Source: Corallococcus sp. AS-1-6
GTDB lineage: Bacteria > Myxococcota > Myxococcia > Myxococcales > Myxococcaceae
Direction of reading: 5' to 3'
Length of the DNA stretch: 64,000 nucleotides
NCBI RefSeq assembly: GCF_020037015.1
Contig: NZ_JAIQDE010000038.1
Coordinates: 16,376 to 80,375 of the forward strand
This document shows positions 24,303-36,711 of the stretch, piece after piece. How positions within the stretch are numbered: the first letter of the stretch is position 1; each line of letters begins with the position of its first letter. The notes beneath the pieces are model-generated. The model was given only the letters and a program-made list of their open reading frames with translations, ran no database searches and had not been told where the DNA came from. The position numbers and the translations under genes were made by a program.

Positions 24303-26099
24303 CTATTCGTCGTATCGCCACACTCCCCGCACGGACATCATGTTGGGAACGACGGCGGTGTTCTCGTCTCCTCCCTCGCTGCGAGGAACGCCCCGCGTGC
24401 GGTCATCCAGGAACCAGAGCTCGATACAAACGGGGAGTGTTTCACCTGTTTTGTTCTGACGCAGTTGGGTGAAACGACCGTAGACCCGTTTGGAACCGAC
24501 GTAGAGCGTGCCGGTCAACATGGAGCCGTGCCGCACCTCCCCCTCACTGCCGAGGGTGTAGACAGCGGCGCGTCCCTCACGGACGGTCACGAACTGGGAG
24601 TGTGTGTTCGGATCGAATTTGGCGGCCCACTGCATGCCCTCGATCTCCAGCTTCTGCATGGCCGCCTGCGCATCCAATGGACAGTCCTCGGCGGGAGGCG
24701 TGGGCCGGTCCACCAGGGGCGCGCTGGCGCAGGCCATTCCCGCCATGCAGGACGCAAGCGTCGCGGCCTTGAGCGCACGGACAGGTTTTGGAGACGGCGG
24801 GGCAGGGGGCTTGATCGTCACGGGAGTGTGTTCCTCTTTCTTCACCGCCACGGGGGCGGCGACGGGAACACTGTGCGGGCGGTCTGGCGGACTCGCCAGT
24901 TTATGACCAACAGGGGCGGAAACACTCTCCGGGACCCGTGGGGTTGTATGGCGAGTCCAGCCCCGCAGCAGGACCTCCCAGGTCCGGGGGCCCGCGAGCA
25001 GCAACCCCAGGCAGGCCACCACTCCCACCCAGCCCCAGGCCGGGAACCGGCGCGGAGCCGCTGGCTCGGGCGCGGGCCGGGGCCTGGGCGCGGGCGTCAG
25101 GTATGGCTGCGCCGGCCACGCCGGACGGCGGATCTGATTCGGCGTGCCCGGAATCTCGTCGAAGAGGTGCGCCTCGAACGCCGCCGCTCCCCCCGAGAGC
25201 AGCCCCCGCATCAGCTCCGAGTGCGCCGCCTCCCCCGTGCGCGGGCGCTGCTCCGGCTCCTTCTCCAACAACCGCAGGATGGCCCTCGACAGGGGCTCCG
25301 GCACCTGGGGGTTGATGTCCCGGGGAGACGGCGGCAGCCGCTCCGTGATGGCCACCGCCAGCAGCTCCGGCTCCTGCCCCGGCGGGAACGGGTAGTGCCC
25401 TGTCACGGTCCGGTAAAGGCACACACCCAGGGCATACAGGTCATCCGACTCCCGGTATGGGTAGCGCAGCTCCGGCTGCCTCCAGTGACGCTGCTGGAAG
25501 CGGATGGCCTCCGGACTGCGCAGGTGCAGCGTCCCCGGGGGCAGGGTGGTGGTCGTGAGCGTCGCGGCCCCCGCCTGGTCCCCGGCCCCGAAGTCGATGA
25601 GCACCGGCACCTGCTCCCTCGCGCGGACCAGGATGTGCTCCGGCTTCAGGTCGCGGTGCAGCACGCCTCGCGCATGCAGCACCCCCAGCGTCATCGCCAC
25701 CGAGCCGCCCACCATCGCCACCTGCCGGAACGTGGGGTTGACCGTCTCCGCCCAGAGGTGGAGCGCCAGCCCCTCCACGCAGTCCATGACGAAGTACGGC
25801 AGCCCCTCCACCGGATCCGGCCACCGCCCCGTGGCATGCACCCGCACCACGTTCGGATGCCACGCCCGGTCCAGCAACAGCGCCATCTCCCGCAGCGCCC
25901 GGGCCGGGTCCGGGTGCAGCGACAGCTTGAGCGCGAAGCCGCGCCCCGGCGCGGCCAGCGGCTCCACCCGGTAGACCGCGCCGTACCCGCCCACCCCCAG
26001 CGTCCCCTGCACCCGCCAGCCCCCCACCACCGCGCCCGGCTGGAGCGCCCCCGGGAACACCTGTGACCCGTCCTGACCCATGGACCCGAAGGGTCGCAT
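24303..26099 (-). CDS. Transmembrane Ser/Thr protein kinase with altered HRDLKPEN motif
   Basis: 598 residues from ATG 26099. The kinase domain is at about residues 28-310: Gly-loop 'LGVGGYGAVY', ATP-binding Lys58 ('FALKLS'), catalytic loop 'HRDLKPEHIL' with Asp150, and 'DFG' at 169-171. The Mg-binding Asn of HRDLKPEN is replaced by His155, which could weaken catalysis. A Pro-rich stretch and one transmembrane helix (about 365-385, 'WGWVGVVACLGLLLAG') lead to an extracytoplasmic region with a lipobox-like 'ASCMAGMACAS' and a strand-rich C-terminal domain. The layout fits a membrane sensor kinase coupled to the DUF2381-like gene 8 bp downstream. Confidence 0.88.
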   Translation of the reverse strand: MRPFGSMGQDGSQVFPGALQPGAVVGGWRVQGTLGVGGYGAVYRVEPLAAPGRGFALKLSLHPDPARALREMALLLDRAWHPNVVRVHATGRWPDPVEGLPYFVMDCVEGLALHLWAETVNPTFRQVAMVGGSVAMTLGVLHARGVLHRDLKPEHILVRAREQVPVLIDFGAGDQAGAATLTTTTLPPGTLHLRSPEAIRFQQRHWRQPELRYPYRESDDLYALGVCLYRTVTGHYPFPPGQEPELLAVAITERLPPSPRDINPQVPEPLSRAILRLLEKEPEQRPRTGEAAHSELMRGLLSGGAAAFEAHLFDEIPGTPNQIRRPAWPAQPYLTPAPRPRPAPEPAAPRRFPAWGWVGVVACLGLLLAGPRTWEVLLRGWTRHTTPRVPESVSAPVGHKLASPPDRPHSVPVAAPVAVKKEEHTPVTIKPPAPPSPKPVRALKAATLASCMAGMACASAPLVDRPTPPAEDCPLDAQAAMQKLEIEGMQWAAKFDPNTHSQFVTVREGRAAVYTLGSEGEVRHGSMLTGTLYVGSKRVYGRFTQLRQNKTGETLPVCIELWFLDDRTRGVPRSEGGDENTAVVPNMMSVRGVWRYDE

Positions 26100-26338
26100 G
26101 AAGCGCACTCAACCTGGAAGGTCACTCGGGGCCAGGGACCGGAGGCAACCCTGCGCCTGTGTGTTCCTACGTCAGGAAGTCTCGCCTCATGGATCCGGAC
26201 GGAATGGTCCCAGCGGAACTCAGGGGCAGTGACTGAAATGTGACAGGGGATTGGCGCGCATCAGGCCGGTGCTGTCAGACGGATTTGATGTATTAAGCCG
26301 CGCCTCATCGCAGCTCTCCCCCCATTCAGGAGTTCCTG

Positions 26339-27370
26339 ATGCGTCGTATTGGCTCAGCCCTTCTTGCCGTGAGCATGCTCGTTGGTTGCGGTCCGGGTAC
26401 CCAGGCGGAGACTCCCTCCGAGTCCGCCCCGGCCGCCGAGCAGCAGCAGCAGGCCCCCATCCTCACGACGACGAACGTCGACGTGGCCATCGAGTGCTCC
26501 GGCATCCTCGAGTTCGCGAACACGGCGTCGTACGCCATCCTGGACCGCTACCTGCCCAGCAACGTGGTCACCAACATCGTGAACCGCCGCGCCACCGCGC
26601 CGTTCACGTCGCTGGCGGACCTGTCCTCCGTGCCGCTCGTCGGCCCGACCCGGCTCAAGCAGTTGGAGGGCGGCGCCCGGACGCTGGACTACATCGACGC
26701 GGACTGTGTCGGCATCATGGATGGCCTGGCCATCTCCCGTGACGACCAGGCCGCCATCGTCGCGCTGGTGAACAGCATCGACGACTCGGAGCTGCACGAC
26801 GTGCTGCCGGACGCGTGGAACGGCGCCGTCAACCTGCTCAACACCCGCCCCTTCACCACCGCGCAGCAGATCGCCGACACGGCGGGCATCGGTGAGGTGA
26901 GCTTCCGCAACATCCGCAACTCCGCCACCCTGAGCCGGCCGTTGGAAGCGCTCTTCACCGCCATCAACGCCATCCCCTCCAACGGCTCGTATGGCGCCAC
27001 CACGCTGCGCCACTTCGACTGGTGGAACATCGCGTCCGCCGGCCACTACTACCGTGACGACAAGACCTGCTTCGGCCTGGAGCCGAGCAGCGTCCCCTCC
27101 GGCGCCGCCATCCGCCCGAACCTGGCCGACGCCGCCGAGGTGCGCGCCGAGGTCCAGCGCGCCTTCGCCTACGTCAACGGCAACGGCCACATCTCCACCG
27201 CGGTCCGTGACGCGGGCTTCGCGAACCTGGACGCGCTGACCCAGGGCCGCTCCTTCAAGGGCTGCATCATCACCTACGAGAACGACCCCTGGAGCCGCAA
27301 CACCGTCCACATCTACGTGGACACCGTGAACGGCTTCAGCGTGATGACCGAGACCTGGTGGGCGGAGTAG
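26339..27370 (+). CDS. Lipoprotein with helix-hairpin-helix-like repeats
   Basis: 343 residues. A signal with lipobox 'SMLVGC' is followed by a Gln/Ala/Pro linker. Two ComEA-like helix-hairpin-helix stretches are visible: about 48-120 ('ILEFANTASYAILDRYLPSNVVTNIVNRRATAPFTSLADLSSVPLVGPTRLKQL' pattern) and about 125-205 ('NLLNTRPFTTAQQIADTAGIGEVSFRNIRNSA'). A distinct C-terminal domain (about 225-343) has aromatic residues and two Cys. HhH units usually bind DNA non-specifically; in an exported lipoprotein this might mean surface DNA binding, which is inference. AGGAG sits 7 nt upstream of the ATG. Confidence 0.8.
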   Translation: MRRIGSALLAVSMLVGCGPGTQAETPSESAPAAEQQQQAPILTTTNVDVAIECSGILEFANTASYAILDRYLPSNVVTNIVNRRATAPFTSLADLSSVPLVGPTRLKQLEGGARTLDYIDADCVGIMDGLAISRDDQAAIVALVNSIDDSELHDVLPDAWNGAVNLLNTRPFTTAQQIADTAGIGEVSFRNIRNSATLSRPLEALFTAINAIPSNGSYGATTLRHFDWWNIASAGHYYRDDKTCFGLEPSSVPSGAAIRPNLADAAEVRAEVQRAFAYVNGNGHISTAVRDAGFANLDALTQGRSFKGCIITYENDPWSRNTVHIYVDTVNGFSVMTETWWAE

Positions 27371-27400
27371 TCCTCCCCCCCCCTGACGTCCCCGCCGTCC

Positions 27401-27437
27401 CGAAGCCCCGGGTTCCCGCATGGAGCCCGGGGCTTCG
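27401..27437. terminator. Strong hairpin terminator
   Basis: A perfect 12-bp stem (27401-27412 with 27426-27437, core GAAGCCCCGGG) closes a 13-nt loop, 30 bp after the stop of the HhH lipoprotein gene. Confidence 0.75.
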
Positions 27438-27516
27438 TCGTGTCCGGAAGCAGGCGGGCCCCTGGAGGGCAGGCGCCCGGCCAGCGCGTGGCCCGGGAAG
27501 GAATCCGTGCATCCCC

Positions 27517-27540
27517 GCGTGTCTATGGGTATAGACACGC
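27517..27540. promoter_or_regulatory. Perfect operator-like palindrome overlapping a putative -10 element
   Basis: GCGTGTCTAT and its exact complement ATAGACACGC flank a 4-nt spacer (GGGT). The palindrome ends 3 nt before the ATG of the small HTH gene. TATAGA (27530-27535) inside it is a good -10 hexamer, placing a start site at about 27542-27544, so the transcript could be leaderless. No Shine-Dalgarno is present. It probably serves as an autoregulatory operator of the HTH protein; that assignment is inference. Confidence 0.65.
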
Positions 27541-27543
27541 CCC

Positions 27544-27783
27544 ATGTGCCCCCTGGTGAACACGAAGGACCTGATTGACGCCCAGGAGGTGGCGGGCCTC
27601 CTGCGCCTGGCCCACCCCAACAGCGTCAGCACGTACCTGCGCCGGTACCCGGACATGCCCCGTCCGGTGCTCGACCTGGGCGCCGGGCGCCCGCGCCTCT
27701 GGCTCAAACCCCAGATGCTCCGCTGGGCCCGCGCCCGCCAGGCCGCCGCCAACACCGACACAAGCTCCCGAGGCTCCCGATGA
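27544..27783 (+). CDS. Small helix-turn-helix (AlpA/MerR-like) DNA-binding protein
   Basis: 79 residues. 'NTKDLIDAQEVAGLLRLAHPNSVSTYLRRYPDMPRPVLDL' has the pattern of an excisionase/AlpA-type winged HTH, and 'GRPRLWLKPQMLRWARAR' forms the wing and last helix. It starts directly behind a perfect 24-bp palindrome. The ATG at 27544 is used; a GTG at 27556 is possible. Its TGA overlaps the ATG of the methionine aminopeptidase gene (ATGA), so the two are translationally coupled. It probably represses its own operon, thereby tuning the aminopeptidase. Confidence 0.8.
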   Translation: MCPLVNTKDLIDAQEVAGLLRLAHPNSVSTYLRRYPDMPRPVLDLGAGRPRLWLKPQMLRWARARQAAANTDTSSRGSR

Positions 27784-28781
27784 CCACCGCCACCCCCCGA
27801 ACCGCCCCCGCCGTCCTCCCCGGGCCCAATGACGCCTGCTGGTGCGGCAGCGGCTCCAAGTACAAGAAGTGCCACCGCGGCGCGGACACCGTGGAGGCGC
27901 GCCGCAAGGGCTCCGACACCAATCGCAAGGGCGTCCGCCCGGGCATCGTCAGCCCCCGCCGCGTGGTGCCGCTCACCATCGGGCGGCCGGACTACGCGGA
28001 CTCCGTGAGCGGCCGTCCCTCGCGCTCGCGCAACGAGCCGGACGTGAAGTCGCCGGACGTCATCGCCCGCATGCGCCGCGCCTGCCAGGCCGCCGCCCAG
28101 GTGCTGGTGGAGACCGCGCAGCACGTGCGCGTGGGCATCACCACGGACGAGCTGGACGCTATCGCGCACGAGGCCTACCTCAAGCGCGGCGGCTACCCCA
28201 GCACGCTGAACTACCACAAGTTCCCCAAGTCGCTCTGCACCTCCGTCAACGAGGTCATCTGCCACGGCATCCCCGACAGCCGCGCGCTGGAGGACGGCGA
28301 CATCGTCAACCTGGACATCACCATCTACCTGGATGGCGTCCACGGCGACTGCTCGGCCACGTACCTGGTGGGCAACGTGGAGCCCCAGCACCAGCGCCTG
28401 GTGCAGATCGCCAGGGAGTGCCTGGACATCGGCATCGCCGCGGTGAAGCCGGGCCGGCCCATCAGCGACATCGGCCGCGCGGTGGAGGCCCACGCCGTGA
28501 AGAACGGCACCAGCGTGGTGCGCGCCTACTGCGGCCACGGCATCGGCGAGACCTTCCACACCGCGCTCCAGATTCCGCACTACTACGAGCCGGAGGCCGA
28601 CACCATCATGCAGCCCGGGATGGTCTTCACCGTGGAGCCGATGATCAACCAGGGCCACTGGGACCACCGCACGTGGAACGACGACTGGACCGTCGTCACC
28701 GCGGACGGCATGCGCAGCGCCCAGTTCGAGCACACCCTGCTCGTCACCGACACGGGCGCGGAGATCCTCACCGTCCCCTGA
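27780..28781 (+). CDS. map: Type I methionine aminopeptidase with N-terminal SEC-C motif
   Basis: 333 residues. The N-terminal SEC-C zinc motif 'GPNDACWCGSGSKYKKCH' (about 15-33) is linked to a MetAP domain (about 75-333). The metal ligands are visible: Asp in 'VNLDITIYLDG' and 'HGDCSATY', His in 'GHGIGETFH', Glu in 'FTVEPMI', and the last Glu in 'AQFEHTLLV'. It removes the initiator Met from nascent proteins; the SEC-C motif could dock the enzyme on ribosomes or SecB-like partners. It is translationally coupled to the upstream HTH gene, which is unusual for map. Confidence 0.95.
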   Translation: MTTATPRTAPAVLPGPNDACWCGSGSKYKKCHRGADTVEARRKGSDTNRKGVRPGIVSPRRVVPLTIGRPDYADSVSGRPSRSRNEPDVKSPDVIARMRRACQAAAQVLVETAQHVRVGITTDELDAIAHEAYLKRGGYPSTLNYHKFPKSLCTSVNEVICHGIPDSRALEDGDIVNLDITIYLDGVHGDCSATYLVGNVEPQHQRLVQIARECLDIGIAAVKPGRPISDIGRAVEAHAVKNGTSVVRAYCGHGIGETFHTALQIPHYYEPEADTIMQPGMVFTVEPMINQGHWDHRTWNDDWTVVTADGMRSAQFEHTLLVTDTGAEILTVP

Positions 28782-28806
28782 GTGAGGCCTCCCCCCTGAA
28801 ACAGCT

Positions 28807-28839
28807 CGGGCCCCGGACGCGCTTCGCCTCCGGGGCCCG
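28807..28839. terminator. Bidirectional hairpin terminator between map and pulA
   Basis: CGGGCCCCGGA (28807-28817) pairs perfectly with TCCGGGGCCCG (28829-28839) around an 11-nt loop, between two convergent stops, followed by CTTCATTT. Confidence 0.75.
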
Positions 28840-28867
28840 CTTCATTTCCAGCCGGAGCCCTGAGCCC

Positions 28868-32287
<3,420 letters not shown>

Positions 32288-32639
32288 GCGGGGAACCGCG
32301 AATGGAACTCTCAGGGGAAACCTCCAGGGGGGATGGAATCCCGGGCACGGTAGCAGCCGGTCCTGTCACGGAAACCCCTGGGGCATTTTCGCGGTTTGCC
32401 TGACCCGCTGGATGATCGCGTCGGGACCGGCGCATCCACCCCAGCACGTCGGATGGGGAAGGGCGTCCAACCAAGACGCGGTGCGGCAGGAACCACGCGC
32501 TCCGTTGAGTCCGCTCACGCCATGCGTCACACGGGTGTGCAGAGGAAGACATTGGGCACATGGCGCGTTGCGCCATCAGCCGATTGTTCCGACGGCCCTT
32601 CACCCCTTTCAAGACTGTTGGATACAGTGCCGCGCCCAG
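32288..32639. promoter_or_regulatory. 352-bp divergent intergenic region of the maltodextrin locus
   Basis: This is the longest gene-free stretch in the window and must hold the promoters of pulA (left) and of the amylase-mal cluster (right). The clearest structure is a perfect inverted repeat at 32560-32576: ATGGCGC, a 3-bp spacer, GCGCCAT. A shared regulator could bind there. I see no convincing sigma-54 pair or sigma-70 consensus and no open frame with good coding character. Confidence 0.5.
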
Positions 32640-34277
32640 ATGTCCTCCAGCCTCCCCTGCCCACAACCGAACGCTGTCTCCCACCGCGGTCGGTGGCGCC
32701 CGATGCTCCAGGGCCTTGTCGCCCTGTGTCTGGCGGGGTGCGCCACGGCCCCCACCCCGACGCAGCCCGCGACACAGCCCGCCGCGACACAGCCCGCCAC
32801 GCAGGCGGCGCCGGCGCCGGCCCCCGAACCCGTGAAGGAGGCCGCGCCCGCGCGGCCCGCTCCGGCTCCGGCGCCGAAGGAGCCCGCGCGGCCCTGGGCG
32901 GATGAGGTCCTGTACTTCGTGGTGGTGGATCGCTTCGCGGACGGGGACCCCTCCAACAACGAGAAGGGGGACGTGAAGGAGCCGGGCACCTTCCACGGCG
33001 GCGACCTGAAGGGGCTCACCTCGAAGCTGGACGAGCTGTCCTCGCTGGGCGTGACGGCGCTGTGGGTGACGCCGCTCTTGAAGCAGATCCCGGGCTTCGT
33101 CACCGGCGCCGGCTTCCCGGACTGGGGTTACCACGGCTACTGGGCGGACGACTTCCACGCGTTGGATCCGCGCTTCGGCACGGAAGAGGACTTCAAGGCG
33201 CTGGTGGACGCGGCGCACGCGCGCGGCATCCGCGTGCTGCTGGACGTCGTCTACAACCACCCGGGCTACAACTCGCGCTACCTGAAGGACCACCCGGACT
33301 GGCTGCGCTCGGAGGACAAGGGCACCTGCGGTTCGGATCACCTGACGACGTGCGTGGCGGGCCTGCCGGACTTCAAGACCGAGCGCCCGGAGGTGGCGAA
33401 GTACCTGCTGGACGCGCAGATCGACTGGGCGAAGCGCTCCGGCGTGGACGGCTTCCGGCTGGACACCGTGAAGCACGTGTCCCACGACTTCTGGAAGGAG
33501 CACCGCCGCCGCACGCGCGCTGAAATCTCCCCGGACTTCTTCCTCCTGGGCGAGGTGTGGGGCGGCGACGTGCAGGTGCTGGAGCCGTACTTCACCCCGG
33601 ACGAGATGGACGCCGGGTTCGACTTCGCCTTCCAGGGCAACGCGCTGGGCTTCGTCCAGGGCCGTGGCCGCGCGGTGGCGTTCGACCGCTATCTCCAGTC
33701 GCGCGCGAAGGTGACGCCGGGCCACCACCTGTCGCATTTCCTCTCATCGCACGACGTGGACGGGGCGCTGCATCAGTTGCAGGGCAACGTGCCCCTCTTC
33801 CGTCTGGCCGCCACGCTGCAGCTCACCACGAGCGGCATCCCCGTCATCTATTACGGCGAGGAGGTGGGCCGCGCGGGCGGTGACTGGCCGCAGAACCGCA
33901 GCGACATGCCGTGGGGCAAGCAGGCGGTGAAGCCTGGCGCGGGGAAGAAACGCGACGAGGCATTGCGCGAGTATTACAAGCGCCTCATCGCCATCCGCCG
34001 CGCGCACCCGGCCCTGTCGCGGGGCACGCACGCGCCGCTCTCCACCGAAGGTGATGTGTATGTCTTCCAGCGGCGCGACGAAGCGTCTGGCGACACGGTG
34101 GTGGTGGCGGTGAACCGCGGCAAGGCGAAGGGCACGGTGTCCGTGCCGTGGCCGGAGGCGTGGACGGGCGTCGGCGAGGTGGAGGACCTGCTGAACGGAG
34201 GGCGGACGAAGGCTGGCGCCACGCTGGACCTGGCGCTTGCGCCGCTGTCCGCGCGCATCCTCGGACGCGTGCCGTGA
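32640..34277 (+). CDS. Alpha-amylase family GH13 lipoprotein
   Basis: 545 residues from ATG 32640; an ATG at 32703 would leave no basic n-region. The lipobox 'LCLAGC' is followed by a Pro/Ala/Thr/Gln linker with 'QPATQ' repeats. The GH13 barrel carries 'LYFVVVDRFADGD', region I 'DVVYNHPG', region II 'DGFRLDTVKHV' (nucleophile Asp), region III 'LLGEVWGG' (acid/base Glu) and region IV 'LSSHDVDG'. It should hydrolyse alpha-1,4-glucans as an envelope-anchored enzyme, feeding maltodextrins to the adjacent ABC importer. malK begins 83 bp downstream in the same direction. The exact substrate range is unknown. Confidence 0.9.
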   Translation: MSSSLPCPQPNAVSHRGRWRPMLQGLVALCLAGCATAPTPTQPATQPAATQPATQAAPAPAPEPVKEAAPARPAPAPAPKEPARPWADEVLYFVVVDRFADGDPSNNEKGDVKEPGTFHGGDLKGLTSKLDELSSLGVTALWVTPLLKQIPGFVTGAGFPDWGYHGYWADDFHALDPRFGTEEDFKALVDAAHARGIRVLLDVVYNHPGYNSRYLKDHPDWLRSEDKGTCGSDHLTTCVAGLPDFKTERPEVAKYLLDAQIDWAKRSGVDGFRLDTVKHVSHDFWKEHRRRTRAEISPDFFLLGEVWGGDVQVLEPYFTPDEMDAGFDFAFQGNALGFVQGRGRAVAFDRYLQSRAKVTPGHHLSHFLSSHDVDGALHQLQGNVPLFRLAATLQLTTSGIPVIYYGEEVGRAGGDWPQNRSDMPWGKQAVKPGAGKKRDEALREYYKRLIAIRRAHPALSRGTHAPLSTEGDVYVFQRRDEASGDTVVVAVNRGKAKGTVSVPWPEAWTGVGEVEDLLNGGRTKAGATLDLALAPLSARILGRVP

Positions 34278-34359
34278 GGCACCCGGCGGTGCATGCGCAG
34301 AACCTGACCCGGACGTGCTGTTGTCACCGGCGCGAGCGGGGCTCTTGCTGGAGGGCCTG

Positions 34360-35454
<1,095 letters not shown>

Positions 35455-35474
35455 TATCCCGGAGGATTTTCCCA

Positions 35475-36698
35475 ATGACGCACCTGCGAACGCTGCTCGC
35501 GGCCCTCTGTCTGTGCGCAGTCGGCCTGTTGCCCGTCCCGTCCTTCGCCGCCACGGAGCTGGTGCTCTGGCACGCCTACCGCGCGGAGGAGAAGGCCGCG
35601 CTGGAGAAGGTGGTCGCCGAGTACAACAAGGCCAACGAGGGCAAGGTCAAGGTCACCACGCTGGCGGTGCCCTACGACGCCTACGCGGACAAGATTTCGG
35701 CCACCGTGCCGCGCGGCAAGGGCCCGGACCTCTTCATCTTCGCGCAGGACCGCCTGGGCGGCTGGATTGAAGCGGGCAACACGGTGGAGCCCATCGACTT
35801 CTTCCTGGATGACGCGACGAAGAAGCGCTTCATCCCCACGACGATGGAGGCGATGACCTACCGCGGGACGGCGTACGGCCTGCCGCTGAACTACAAGGTC
35901 ATCACGCTCATCTACAACAAGAAGCTGGTCCCCACGCCGCCCAAGACGTCCGGCGAGATGGTGACGATGGCCAAGAAGCTCACGGACGCGAAGGCGGGCC
36001 GCTTCGGCCTGGCGTACGCGTACAACGACTTCTACTACCACGCGGCGGTGATGAACGGCTTCGGCGGCGGCGTGTTCGACGCGAAGAACGCCCCCACGCT
36101 GAACTCGCCCGCCAACGTGAAGTCGGTGGAGCAGGTCCTCAAGTGGAAGAACAAGGACGGCATCCTCCCCGCGGAGCCCTCCAGCGCGCTCATCACCTCG
36201 CTCTTCAACGAGGGCAAGGCCGCGATGGTGTTCTCCGGCCCGTGGTTCCTGGGCGAGGTGGCGAAGAACGTGGACTACGGCCTGGCGCGGCTGCCCACGC
36301 TGGATGAGAACAAGGGCACGCCGATGAAGCCCTGGATGACGGTGGAGGGCGTGTACGTGGCCGCCCCGTCGAAGAACAAGGAAGCGGCGTACGACTTCGC
36401 GAAGTTCCTCACCGACGCGGGCCCCGGCAAGACGCTGGCCCTGGAGGGCCGCCAGAGCCCCGCGAACCAGGCGGTGTACCAGGACGCGAAGGTGGCCGCG
36501 GATCCGCTGCTCAAGGCGATGAAGGACCAGGTGGACGTGGCGGTGCCCATGCCCAACCTGCCGGAGATGTCCATGGTCTGGACCCCGGCCACCAGCGCGA
36601 TGAACACCGTGTTCAAGAACACCGCCACCCCCAAGGCGGCGCTGGACGCGGCCCAGAAGAGCGTGGCGAAGGACGTCGCCGGCCTGCGCAAGAAGTAA
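35475..36698 (+). CDS. malE: Maltodextrin ABC transporter substrate-binding protein
   Basis: 407 residues. The signal peptide 'MTHLRTLLAALCLCAVGLLPVPSFA' is cleaved after SFA, leaving 'ATELVLWHAYRAEEKAALEKVV', the MalE-type start. Other family marks are 'GPDLFIFAQDRLGGWIEAG', 'YGLPLNYKVITLIYNKKLV' and 'FSGPWFLGEV'. No lipobox Cys is correctly placed, so it should be a soluble periplasmic binding protein. It delivers maltose or maltodextrins to MalFG. GGAGG is 10 nt before the ATG, slightly long. The gene lies between malK and malF (13-bp gap to malF). Confidence 0.94.
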   Translation: MTHLRTLLAALCLCAVGLLPVPSFAATELVLWHAYRAEEKAALEKVVAEYNKANEGKVKVTTLAVPYDAYADKISATVPRGKGPDLFIFAQDRLGGWIEAGNTVEPIDFFLDDATKKRFIPTTMEAMTYRGTAYGLPLNYKVITLIYNKKLVPTPPKTSGEMVTMAKKLTDAKAGRFGLAYAYNDFYYHAAVMNGFGGGVFDAKNAPTLNSPANVKSVEQVLKWKNKDGILPAEPSSALITSLFNEGKAAMVFSGPWFLGEVAKNVDYGLARLPTLDENKGTPMKPWMTVEGVYVAAPSKNKEAAYDFAKFLTDAGPGKTLALEGRQSPANQAVYQDAKVAADPLLKAMKDQVDVAVPMPNLPEMSMVWTPATSAMNTVFKNTATPKAALDAAQKSVAKDVAGLRKK

Positions 36699-36711
36699 GT
36701 GAGGAGCTGAA

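Noticed and set aside
32541..32580. Possible sigma-54 promoter (GGCAC...TTGCG) before the amylase gene
   Set aside because: The spacing between the GG and GC elements is several bases too long for a -24/-12 promoter.
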